A stretch of 57,928 bases of DNA, from the NCBI GenBank assembly GCA_025351825.1, contig JANXVE010000191.1, positions 1 through 57,928 on the forward strand. Direction: 5' to 3'. The notes under the pieces are model-generated. The model saw only the letters and a program-made list of their open reading frames with translations, did not search any database and had not been told where the DNA came from. Within the stretch, counting starts at the first letter, position 1. Each line of letters opens with the position of its first letter. Source of the DNA: Chamaesiphon sp. 341R_metabat_111. Lineage in GTDB: Bacteria > Cyanobacteriota > Cyanobacteriia > Cyanobacteriales > Chamaesiphonaceae. Of the stretch, positions 29,901 through 37,502 are shown one piece after another. The translations under genes were made by a program, and so were the position numbers.

Positions 29901-30572
29901 CAGCATTTTGGCAGATCCGCTGGATATATTCTTGCCGTGATATCGATATTCCGATACTACTCGACCGTGAAAGTCAATCGGGAAGTTTCGGGCAATCCTC
30001 AGGAATAAATGCAGATCTTCCATCACGGCTAAACTCGGATCGAATCCACCTACAGATTCGATCGCAGTGCGCCGAAAAATTGCTGTACCACACTGCACTT
30101 TGTGTTGAGCCGTTAGGATTGTAGTATAGCTGGCTACCGAGGGTGGATCGTCAGAGAGTTTCTGAGTTGTGTAGGAGCCGTCGGGATTAATCGACTTAAA
30201 TAAATAGCTACCGAATACAAAGCCAGCATCTGAATTGGCATTCAAGCACTCCATACCGATCTCGATCGCATCGGGAAATAGATAATCATCACTGTCGAGA
30301 AAAACCAAGTAGTTACCCGTACTAGCACTTATCCCCGCATTACGAGCACTGGCAGCACCTTGGTTAGTTTGATAGATATATTTGACCGGATAGCGATCGC
30401 AAACTACTTGAGGCTCGTCTGTCGAACCGTCATCGACGACGATAATCTCTACTGCAAAATGTGTTTGTGCGAGGACACTTTCGATCGCGATGGGCAAAAA
30501 TTCACGGCTGTTATATGCCGGAATCACAACAGATACCCGATCGCGAGTTGAATGAACTAGAGGTTGATGCAT
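26943..30572 (-). CDS. Glycosyltransferase family 2 fused to an NRPS loading module (GT2, half C, A, PCP)
   Basis: This 1209-residue protein joins two systems. Residues 1-310 are a GT-A glycosyltransferase: VSVVIPAYN (13-21), VVDDGSTDE (45-53), metal site LDSDD (92-96), GGFDPSL and MEDLHLFLRIA (184-194). From about 324 follows only the C-terminal half of a condensation domain (YWAHQL, then RTNLAGNPSF at 421-430); the half with HHxxxDG is absent. The adenylation domain (about 560-1070) has YTSGSTGQPKG at 721-731 and pocket residues D,F,W,N,V,G,M,V,H with Lys1065, one change from the published Thr code DFWNIGMVHK. A carrier domain (FFELGGHS, Ser1142) ends the protein, with a basic tail. It is the first gene of the block and likely loads Thr onto the line. 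Whether the GT2 part acts on sugar or peptide is unknown. Confidence 0.92.
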   Translation of the reverse strand: MHQPLVHSTRDRVSVVIPAYNSREFLPIAIESVLAQTHFAVEIIVVDDGSTDEPQVVCDRYPVKYIYQTNQGAASARNAGISASTGNYLVFLDSDDYLFPDAIEIGMECLNANSDAGFVFGSYLFKSINPDGSYTTQKLSDDPPSVASYTTILTAQHKVQCGTAIFRRTAIESVGGFDPSLAVMEDLHLFLRIARNFPIDFHGRVVSEYRYHGKNISSGSAKMLIGTLAVHGLEWSHVSQSQHSATKIAYETGRSAWIKFFGDRLLYQIMRQLQAKNWVAALGNHRLLLRYDPNLESIDRDVYEVATSALFEQLAELPFEPALAYWAHQLDGGSGPLLPIDRPRLAQPTMTGSSRAFELDRGLTDNLTTLSQQLGVTLANTLLAAFQTLLYRHTGTEDILVGVPTVDRVDAEIFVNAVAVRTNLAGNPSFVDLLQQVQQTVTSAQTHQLPIELIEGLQLHVTCVFETELRFDRIHLDRLTAVPWLIEADTAKFDLTLYLKPTSDGIAGQWIYSSDLFDLATIDRLHEHFHHLLTVIVANPHQSIADLPMLTNLERQQLLDFDRSIPGSEQQQCLHHLFEAQVARDPHRIALVFEDQKITYQELNSRANQLAHYLQSLGVESNQLVGLCVERSIDTIVGILGILKAGGAYLPIDPSNPTERSAYILKDAQIEVLVTQSELLTNLASYGRVICLDREIEQIKTYPVINPDRIGQPEDLAYVIYTSGSTGQPKGVLVTHQNVARLFTATDDWYHFNDRDVWTLFHSFAFDFSVWEIWGALLYGGKLVIVPYFVSRDPTAFYQLLAAEQVTVLNQTPSAFYQLSKIDERLHLSYELNLRLVVFGGEALNLPSLEQWFDRHGDTMPQLVNMYGITETTVHVTYQPLTRANLESTASLIGRPISDLQVYLLDADLQPVSIGTSGEMYVGGAGVSQGYLRREDLTRERFIPDPFSQDPQARLYKTGDLARYLADGNLEYIGRIDNQVKIRGFRIELGEIEALLSQHPDITENAVIVREDLPGDKRLVAYLVTHNQQLNSRELQEFLAAQLPTYMIPAMFAIVPTLPLTVNGKVDRRALLTNRVESKVIGKEHDLTANNSIESTPTNPTKTTDSTPKKSTEAILVAIWSQVLGQPQVGLDDNFFELGGHSISIIQVAAAARQQLGGVEIPVVKLFQYPTIAKLTAYLNGEQQGSQSNNQLKNRAELQKAANARRRRG

Positions 30573-31043
30573 GAATTTTCGATCTTCGGTAGAGATTTAT
30601 CTGTTTGGCAGAGAGCCATCTCCCTTGGAGCATCGTTGGCGTTAGCCGCTCGAATCAGAATCCGAATCTAGCTGTATTCAGCCAAAGATTGATTTAGGTA
30701 GTTGTGAGATACCAAGCAGATTGATTGAATTAATTCTAAAACATCTACTTTGTTTAATATGTATATTCGATTCTTGTCTAGCGATCGTCAATTTTCAACA
30801 GCCAGATGACTGAACTTAGATTGTAATCAAATCTAATATCAATTTATATGATAATCTCAGTCTAGGTTAATTGTGATATATTGGCAAACTCACTGGAAAA
30901 ATATTGATATTAGCGATATTCTTTAGTGATGATAGCATTATAAATTTGGCAACCAATACAACTATCAAAAATCACTAGTTATTAGTGATTTAGATCACTG
31001 CAAAACTTTATCCAACCTCTTACTTTACGCTCGGAGCGATCGC
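30573..31043. promoter_or_regulatory. Divergent AT-rich control region between the two NRPS/polysaccharide arms
   Basis: These 471 bases hold no gene. They must contain the promoters for both the minus-strand NRPS-polysaccharide block and the plus-strand sugar transferase. I see AT-rich stretches but no convincing -35/-10 pair. A dispersed repeat occupies about 30605-30652, and its core (ATCTCCCTTGGAGCATC) occurs again inside the plus-strand NRPS gene at about 33370-33387. Confidence 0.6.
30969..30991. promoter_or_regulatory. Operator-like palindrome upstream of the sugar transferase
   Basis: AAATCACTA and TAGTGATTT form a perfect 9-bp inverted repeat with a 5-base spacer, 52 bases before the start codon at 31044. 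A further GTGAT...ATCAC pair overlaps it (30986-30998), so three half-sites lie close together. This spacing suits a dimeric regulator; which one is not known. Confidence 0.5.
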
Positions 31044-32501
31044 ATGACCGATCTCGGAAAAACAGACACCACAGACACTCGGTGGCAGACAGAAGATATC
31101 AGGGCTAGAAATCTATCAATTCGGTGGTGGACGATCGCCAATGGGGTAAAAGTACTTGCTTTAGTATTACTAGATACAGCGATGTTGTATCTCTCGTGGT
31201 CGATTGCAGATCGCCTGGGCACGCCAACTGCTGGGGTACATATTGCCGATGCGATGATTCTGGTGGTGGCGGTGGGGATTGGTACACTTACAGCATCGGG
31301 ATTTTATGGCTCTGATGACAAACTACACAGATTTTCCAAATTATTTAAGACTTTAGCACTAGCCCAAGTAATTGAATTAATTGCTGCTTTTTTCTACCAA
31401 CCTGGGATTTGGGTGTCTCGATCGGTATTTATTATCGCTTTAATTCTCAATTTCCTGTTTATTGGCAGTGCGAGAATGATCTTCGATAGCATCGAGGTCG
31501 AGATTCGCAAGCGCAATCCAGTTTTTAAGCAATCAATTGTCCTGATGGGCAATCAGAATGATATCGAGCAGGTGCGAAAATTGCTCAAGCGATCTCAGCG
31601 ATTTAAAATCGATAGTATTGTCGATCTATCAATTTGGGATGTCCAAAGTCAATTAGATGAGATTCTTTCTCAGATTCGATCGCGTAAAGTTAGCGAAGTA
31701 TTTATCTGTTCACCCCAGTTAATCGATAACCAGATTATTTTGTTTTGGAACTTGAAATCAGCCGGAATTCATCTGAGAATGGTGCCAACAGAACTTCAAC
31801 TGCCCCAAAGATCTGCTGAAACCAAGATGATCGAGGAAATCCCGACGATTCGGTTCAAATCTTTGCCGATATTTGGGTTTAATTTTTGGCTGAAACGGAT
31901 CCTAGATCTATTAGCAGCACTGGCGATCTTGTTGGTACTGTCACCCGTGCTATTGACGATCGCATTTCTGGTCAAGCAAACTTCTCCTGGCCCAATTTTC
32001 TATCGACAGTACCGTGTTGGCTTAAAAGGTCATCGCTTTCAAGTCTGGAAATTTCGGACGATGGTGGAAAATGCCAGTGAACTTCAGAAAGCCTTAGAAG
32101 CTCAAAATGAAGTCAAGGGAGGCGTTTTATTCAAAATTAAAGCAGATCCTCGGATTACCAAAATTGGCAAGTTCCTGCGTGACTATAGCCTGGATGAATT
32201 ACCCCAGTTGATTAATGTCTTGCAGGGTCAAATGAGCCTGGTGGGGCCGCGTCCGCTGCCAATTAGAGACTATGAGCTGTCGATCCAAAATGCGGCAGAA
32301 TTTTCCAGAGATCGGTTCTTGCGGTACGAGGTATTGCCTGGAATCACGGGATTGTGGCAAGTCAAGGGACGTGCTACTGTTGAATCTGACGAAATTTTTT
32401 ACTGGGATATGGTCTACATCCTGCAATGGTCTTTGGCTCTAGATTTAAAGATCTTATTTCAAACAGTGAAAGTGGTGTTATTGAAAGAGGGGTCATGTTG
32501 A
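31044..32501 (+). CDS. Polyprenyl-phosphate sugar-1-phosphate transferase (WbaP/CpsE type)
   Basis: This 485-residue protein has about four N-terminal membrane segments (residues 25-150), a soluble middle domain, one more membrane helix near 285-310 and the C-terminal bacterial sugar transferase domain. Catalytic marks are YRVGLKGHRFQVWKFRTM, DYSLDELPQLINVLQGQMSLVGPRP (quoted in parts: DELPQLINVL, LVGPRP) and LPGITGLWQVKGR. The enzyme starts repeat-unit synthesis by moving a sugar-1-phosphate from a nucleotide sugar to undecaprenyl phosphate. GGAG at 31033-31036 gives a good ribosome site. It is transcribed away from the main polysaccharide block and is followed by the single-module NRPS. Confidence 0.92.
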   Translation: MTDLGKTDTTDTRWQTEDIRARNLSIRWWTIANGVKVLALVLLDTAMLYLSWSIADRLGTPTAGVHIADAMILVVAVGIGTLTASGFYGSDDKLHRFSKLFKTLALAQVIELIAAFFYQPGIWVSRSVFIIALILNFLFIGSARMIFDSIEVEIRKRNPVFKQSIVLMGNQNDIEQVRKLLKRSQRFKIDSIVDLSIWDVQSQLDEILSQIRSRKVSEVFICSPQLIDNQIILFWNLKSAGIHLRMVPTELQLPQRSAETKMIEEIPTIRFKSLPIFGFNFWLKRILDLLAALAILLVLSPVLLTIAFLVKQTSPGPIFYRQYRVGLKGHRFQVWKFRTMVENASELQKALEAQNEVKGGVLFKIKADPRITKIGKFLRDYSLDELPQLINVLQGQMSLVGPRPLPIRDYELSIQNAAEFSRDRFLRYEVLPGITGLWQVKGRATVESDEIFYWDMVYILQWSLALDLKILFQTVKVVLLKEGSC

Positions 32502-32786
32502 GCTAAAAATTGATGATGGTTGTAAAAATTAAGTTGACTAGTTCTTGCCGTTGGCGCAGCCTACAGTTAGGTAATCGATCGTTACTATCAGTAATTATTG
32601 GCAATTTTGCTGGTGATGGTCGAGCAAAAAACAAGTAACTACAACTCCCGTTGGCGTTGGCGGTAGCGGAGCATTTGCCCTAGCAATAAGCCTACCGTTA
32701 GGTACAGCCTTTCCTTTGGAAAATCGAATCGCTGCTATATTTTAGGATAGACTACTCAACTTCTCTTCAGATCGAGGGCAAAAGAA
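32502..32786. repeat. Intergenic region with dispersed cyanobacterial repeat pieces
   Basis: These 285 bases hold no gene. Two stretches (about 32548-32572 and 32646-32712) contain GTTGGCG, GCGGAGC, CTACAGTTAGG and CCTACCGTTAGG words that resemble repeats seen at 14159, 30605 and 36270. A ribosome site (GAGGG, 32774-32778) precedes the NRPS start. Confidence 0.4.
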
Positions 32787-35700
32787 ATGCTGGAAACTAG
32801 CACCAGTGGGCTAAAAAGTTCGTTGACTCTTGGTCTGCCTTTGGCAATCGAATCGATTAGCTACTGGCGGGATAAATTAGCTGGGAGCATCCCATTACTA
32901 GATTTACCTACAGATAGATCGCGCCAAGCTGCAATAACTGGCGGGTCTGGAGTTCGGGTCGTGTTCCTAGCCCAGAAGCTAGTGAATTCATTAGAGACGA
33001 TCTCCCGCGATCGAGATGTCGATCTGTTTGTGATTCTATTGGCGGTCTTTAAGGTTTTAATTTACCGTTATGTCGATCGGCAAGACATCCTAATTGGTTC
33101 GCCAACTAATCATCCTAGCCACAGCTCGACAGTCGATCTAGTGGTGTTTCGGACTGACCTATCCGGAAGTCCAACTTTTGGGGAGGTATTAGACCGGATT
33201 ACGCAAGTTGTGGCAGGGGCATCCGCGCATCAAGTACCATTCGATCGACTGATTGAAGCACTAGAAATCAAGTGTTCCCCCAGCTATCATCCCTTGGTTC
33301 AAGTGATGTTTAGCTTGGAACACAACGCCAATTTGCCAAGTCTAGCCAGCTCGACCGTTGGCGAAGAGCTATCTCCCTTGGAGCATCAATTCCAGATTGA
33401 TTGGACTCCAGCTAGTCCAAATGTATTCGATCTAGCCCTCAAGCTCGAATACAATGCAACAGGGATCTGCTGTCATTTTGAATACTCTACAGACCTATTT
33501 AACGCTGACACAATCGATCGAATGGCGATGCATTTTCAGACGCTCCTAGCAGGGGTCGTCACTAACTCCCACCAATCGATCGATGAGCTACCTTTACTCA
33601 CAGATTCAGAGCGACAGCAGTTACTAGTCGAATGGAATCAAACTCAAACGGACTACCAAAGTTTATGCATTCATCAGTTATTTGAAGCACAGGTAGAAAG
33701 CACCCCTGATAATATTGCAGTCATCTGTGAAAACCAAGAAATCACCTATCGAGAACTAAACAATAGGGCAAATCGAGTAGCAAATTATCTGCGAAAACAA
33801 GGAGTTGCCCCAGATGTCCCAGTCGGTATCTGTTTGGATCGGTCTGAGGCAATGATGGTGAGCCTGCTCGGAATTCTCAAAGCAGGTGGAGCATATGTAC
33901 CTCTAGATCCGAGCTATCCCCAGGATCGATTGACTTACATGGTGACAAACTCTGAGATTAGAGTCCTGATTACCAGCGATCGGTTTGGTTCGATCTTACC
34001 AAAATCCGATCTTCAGGTCGTGTTTGTAGAAACTGACTGGGATCGAATAGACCGAGAAAATTCGGATAATTTGGGCACTGAAGTCCAACTAGAAAATTTA
34101 GGCTACACGATCTACACTTCAGGCTCGACTGGTCTACCTAAAGGTGTCGCCATGACCCAGCGTGCCCTGTGCAACTTGATCGCGTGGCAAATAGCCCAAT
34201 CAAAGGCAAACGATCGAGCAAAAACCTTACAATTTGCGCCGATTAGCTTTGATGTCTCTTTTCAGGAAATCTTCTCCACTTGGTGCGCTGGGGGTACCTT
34301 AGTCTTAATCTCTGACGAAATTCGTCGCGACCCCTTCGCCTTATTGAGTTTACTCGATGATTACTCGATCGAGCGACTATTTTTGCCCTTTGTAGCACTA
34401 CAACAGTTAGCTGAAGTAGCTGTCAATCATCAATTATTTCCGCAACAGCTCAAATCGGTAATCGTTGCTGGCGAACAATTGCAGATTACACCAGCGATTA
34501 GCCAATTTTTTAGTACTTGCGGTACTTGCACCCTGCACAATCATTATGGTCCATCAGAAAGTCATGTCGTCACCGCATTTACCCTCACAACTCCAGTCGA
34601 AAATTGGTCGGCATTGCCTCCCATCGGTCGTCCGATTGCCAATACCCAGATGTATGTGCTAGACGGTCGGATGCAGCCAGTACCAATTGGCATCGCTGGA
34701 GAGCTGTACATTGGCGGTGACTGTCTGGCTAGGGGCTACTTCCAGCGGCCAGAGTTGACAGCAGAGAGATTCATCGTGCATCCCTTTAGTCAAGATGGCC
34801 GCGCGCGTTTATACAAAACTGGTGATTTGGTTCGGTACTTAGCGGATGGCAATATTGAATATCTTGGACGCATTGACAACCAAGTAAAAATTCGGGGCTT
34901 TCGGATTGAATTGGGAGAAATAGAAACTTTGCTGAGTCAACATCCAGCCCTCTCTCAAGCTACCGTTATTGTGAGGGAAGATAGTCCTGGCAATAAACGA
35001 CTGGTAGCTTATTGTGTGATTAATGCTGTCAGAGATGAGTTAAGTTCAGGCGATCTATCGATTCAGATCGAGGAACTGCGTAGTTTCATGGTGCAAAAAG
35101 TCCCAAGCTATATGGTACCAGCGTTTTTTGTGCTATTACCCGCCTTACCTATGACTCCTAGTGGGAAAGTCGATCGCCGCGCTTTGCCAGTGCCAGACTA
35201 CACTAGACAAGATTCAGCAGTGACTTTTGTCGCGCCCCAGGATCGGATTGAAATTAAATTAACTGAAATTTGGCAGCAAGTTCTAGATCTTAAGTCGATC
35301 GGTATTAAAGACAATTTTTTTGATTTGGGCGGAGACTCATTACTCGCAGTGCGTCTCCTGGGCGAAATCGGCAAAGTATGGGACCAAAAATTGCCCTTGG
35401 CGACTTTCCTCGCCGCACCGACAGTCGTACAATTTGCCACGATTCTCCGCCAAGAACAAAGATCCCCAACCTGGTCATCATTGGTCAAAATCGCATCCCG
35501 TGGCTCCAAAACTCCCTTATTCTGCATCCATCCCATCGGTGGTAACGTGCTGGAATATTATCCCCTAGCGGACCTGCTCGGACTGGAACAGCCGATCTAT
35601 GGGATTCAATCACAGGGTCTGGACGGGATCCAAGCTCCTTTGACTCAGATTGAAGCGATGGCAGCTAGCTACATTAACGAAATCAAAACGGTGCAGCCAG

Positions 35701-36266
35701 ATGGACCTTATTTACTAGTCGGTTATTCTTTTGGGGGCTTAATTGCTTTTGAAATTGCCCATCAGCTAGCAAGCCAAAGCGAAAAAGTAAACTTATTAGC
35801 TTTACTAGATACTGAATCACCGAACTTGCTCGACGTTCGTCCCTCATTATTTCCAACGGTAAGTATTCATCTTCAGAATCTTCAGCAACTGAATATTCAA
35901 GAAAAAATCCAGTATGTCAAAGATCGGATCGTGTTTTGGCTGATGTACCAAAACAGAGCAAATAGTCAAAAAGAGTTTCTGCTAGATCATTGGCCAGTAG
36001 ATTTACCGCCAGAATATCTCAATGTTTTAGAAACTAATTTTCAAGCTGGTGAAAATTATATTGGGAAATTTTATCCTGGCAAAATTACGCTATTCCGTTC
36101 TTCAATTCAACCTATTAACCAAGCTCTCCATCCCGACTTGGGCTGGGGCGATCTTGCTGATGCTGTCGAGATTCACGATGTCCGTGGTCATCATAGTAAT
36201 TTGTTGAAGGAGCCATGTATTAACGTTCTGGCTCGGCAGCTCAAACTGTGTATCGATCGATCGTGA
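32787..36266 (+). CDS. Single-module NRPS: half C, A (Pro-type pocket), PCP, TE
   Basis: This 1159-residue protein opens with a C-terminal half condensation domain (SYWRDKLAG at 25-33, FRTDLSGSPTF at 121-131) and no HHxxxDG. The adenylation domain (about 285-795) has YTSGSTGLPKG at 443-453, YGPSE at 587-591 and Lys794. Pocket residues D,V,Q,F,I,A,H,V,V are one change from the published Pro code DVQLIAHVVK. A carrier domain (FFDLGGDSLL, Ser851) and a thioesterase (GYSFGG, Ser981) follow. The thioesterase is closely similar to that of the 13168-17409 NRPS (shared CIHPIGGNVLEYY, IYG/VYG, LLALLD). A repeat piece sits in frame at 33355-33387. It may charge Pro and hand it to an acceptor in polysaccharide assembly; that is inference. 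Confidence 0.92.
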   Translation: MLETSTSGLKSSLTLGLPLAIESISYWRDKLAGSIPLLDLPTDRSRQAAITGGSGVRVVFLAQKLVNSLETISRDRDVDLFVILLAVFKVLIYRYVDRQDILIGSPTNHPSHSSTVDLVVFRTDLSGSPTFGEVLDRITQVVAGASAHQVPFDRLIEALEIKCSPSYHPLVQVMFSLEHNANLPSLASSTVGEELSPLEHQFQIDWTPASPNVFDLALKLEYNATGICCHFEYSTDLFNADTIDRMAMHFQTLLAGVVTNSHQSIDELPLLTDSERQQLLVEWNQTQTDYQSLCIHQLFEAQVESTPDNIAVICENQEITYRELNNRANRVANYLRKQGVAPDVPVGICLDRSEAMMVSLLGILKAGGAYVPLDPSYPQDRLTYMVTNSEIRVLITSDRFGSILPKSDLQVVFVETDWDRIDRENSDNLGTEVQLENLGYTIYTSGSTGLPKGVAMTQRALCNLIAWQIAQSKANDRAKTLQFAPISFDVSFQEIFSTWCAGGTLVLISDEIRRDPFALLSLLDDYSIERLFLPFVALQQLAEVAVNHQLFPQQLKSVIVAGEQLQITPAISQFFSTCGTCTLHNHYGPSESHVVTAFTLTTPVENWSALPPIGRPIANTQMYVLDGRMQPVPIGIAGELYIGGDCLARGYFQRPELTAERFIVHPFSQDGRARLYKTGDLVRYLADGNIEYLGRIDNQVKIRGFRIELGEIETLLSQHPALSQATVIVREDSPGNKRLVAYCVINAVRDELSSGDLSIQIEELRSFMVQKVPSYMVPAFFVLLPALPMTPSGKVDRRALPVPDYTRQDSAVTFVAPQDRIEIKLTEIWQQVLDLKSIGIKDNFFDLGGDSLLAVRLLGEIGKVWDQKLPLATFLAAPTVVQFATILRQEQRSPTWSSLVKIASRGSKTPLFCIHPIGGNVLEYYPLADLLGLEQPIYGIQSQGLDGIQAPLTQIEAMAASYINEIKTVQPDGPYLLVGYSFGGLIAFEIAHQLASQSEKVNLLALLDTESPNLLDVRPSLFPTVSIHLQNLQQLNIQEKIQYVKDRIVFWLMYQNRANSQKEFLLDHWPVDLPPEYLNVLETNFQAGENYIGKFYPGKITLFRSSIQPINQALHPDLGWGDLADAVEIHDVRGHHSNLLKEPCINVLARQLKLCIDRS
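33355..33387. repeat. Dispersed repeat inside the half-C domain coding region
   Basis: The stretch GTTGGCGAAGAGCTATCTC, continuing CCTTGGAGCATC, nearly matches intergenic sequence at 30605-30634. It is read in frame as TVGEELSPLEH and seems to be a repeat insertion tolerated between two parts of the condensation fold. Confidence 0.5.
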
Positions 36267-36357
36267 CCGCTCGGATCTTGTCGATTGCCCTTGGCACGCT
36301 CCGCGAACGATGGGATAATAGCCTGTCAACTGCTAATATTCAAGGGCAACAGACTTT

Positions 36358-37356
36358 ATGGCACGCTACGATGTATATGGACTAGGAAACGCGCTCCTCG
36401 ATGTCGAATGTGAGGTCAAGCCAGAAGTACTGGTAGAACTAAACATCGACAAAGGTGTGATGACGCTACTGGATGAAGCCAGTCAGGACAAAATTTTGAA
36501 CCATCTCGGTAATCGCGCCACCAAACGAACTTGCGGCGGTTCTGGGGCGAATACCATTGTGGCTGTGAGTCAGTTTGGAGGCAAGACGTTTTACTCTTGT
36601 AAGGTTGCCAATGATGAACCTGGTGAATATTATCTTCAAGATTTACTAGCCACTGGTGTCGATACCAATCTCAAACTTCATCCGCCAGAGCCAGGAATTA
36701 CGGGTAAATGCCTAGTTTTTGTCACGCCAGATGCAGATCGGACGATGAATACATTTCTGGGGATTTCCTCGAATTTATCGGATCTTGAGCTAGTACCGGA
36801 CTCGATCGCCCAGTCCACTTATACTTATATTGAGGGCTATTTAGTTACTGGTGAAAATAGCAAGCAAGCGGCTATTAAAGCCAGGGAAATTGCGATCGAT
36901 GCAGGTCAAAAAGTTGCGTTAACTTTATCCGACCAAAATATGGCAAAGTTTTTTAAACAAGGACTGCTCGACATGATTGGCTCTGGAGTCGATCTCTTAT
37001 TTGCCAATGAAAGTGAGGCATTCGAGCTAGCTGGCACCGAAGATTTAACCAAATCGATCGAGTACTTAAAGACCATCGCCAAGACTTTTGCAGTCACCCT
37101 CGGTGCAAAAGGTTCACTCATTTTTGATGGTCAAACACTGATTGAAATCGCTCCGTTTCCAGTTCGGGCGATCGATACTGTCGGTGCGGGTGATATCTAT
37201 GCGGGGGGTGTCCTGTACGGCATCACCAATGGTCTAGACTGGACGACAGCAGGGCGATTGGGTTCGCTAGCCTCTGCTAAGTTAGTTACAGTCCCAGGGG
37301 CAAGGATGGCTACAGCCGATCTTCAATCTTTACTAGCGGAAATCAAAAGTAAGTAA
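36358..37356 (+). CDS. PfkB family carbohydrate/nucleoside kinase (adenosine kinase-like)
   Basis: This 332-residue protein has the two PfkB signatures: the substrate-binding GGSGANTIVAVSQFGG near residues 60-75 and the C-terminal DTVGAGDIYAGGVL with the catalytic Asp. Members phosphorylate sugars or nucleosides using ATP. The N-terminal YDVYGLGNALLDVEC resembles adenosine kinase-like proteins of cyanobacteria. The substrate cannot be fixed from sequence. It follows the NRPS by 91 bases but has its own start region with repeat-like sequence, so it is probably a separate transcription unit. Confidence 0.9.
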   Translation: MARYDVYGLGNALLDVECEVKPEVLVELNIDKGVMTLLDEASQDKILNHLGNRATKRTCGGSGANTIVAVSQFGGKTFYSCKVANDEPGEYYLQDLLATGVDTNLKLHPPEPGITGKCLVFVTPDADRTMNTFLGISSNLSDLELVPDSIAQSTYTYIEGYLVTGENSKQAAIKAREIAIDAGQKVALTLSDQNMAKFFKQGLLDMIGSGVDLLFANESEAFELAGTEDLTKSIEYLKTIAKTFAVTLGAKGSLIFDGQTLIEIAPFPVRAIDTVGAGDIYAGGVLYGITNGLDWTTAGRLGSLASAKLVTVPGARMATADLQSLLAEIKSK

Positions 37357-37394
37357 GTAAGTAAAACTAGTGTCACCAAAAACCCGACAAGACA

Positions 37395-37427
37395 GGGCAC
37401 CCCTACAGATAACTTGTAGGGGTGCCC
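37395..37427. terminator. 13-bp perfect inverted repeat between convergent genes
   Basis: GGGCACCCCTACA and TGTAGGGGTGCCC are exact reverse complements with a 7-base loop, between the kinase (plus) and the secreted protein gene (minus). There is no clear T-run, so it may be a repeat element that also works as a bidirectional terminator. Short forms of the same words (GGGGTGCCC, CCCCTACA) occur near 42678 and 47180. Confidence 0.6.
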
Positions 37428-37502
37428 CTTGTGGGTACCCTAGATCTACGCTTAGTAATAGTCGATATGTCTTGGGGCAAGAGGTGAGTTAGTTAATGTT
37501 AA

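Noticed and set aside
2621-30572. Insertion sequence or phage borders around the NRPS-polysaccharide block
   Set aside because: I saw no transposase, integrase, tRNA attachment site or terminal repeats at either end.
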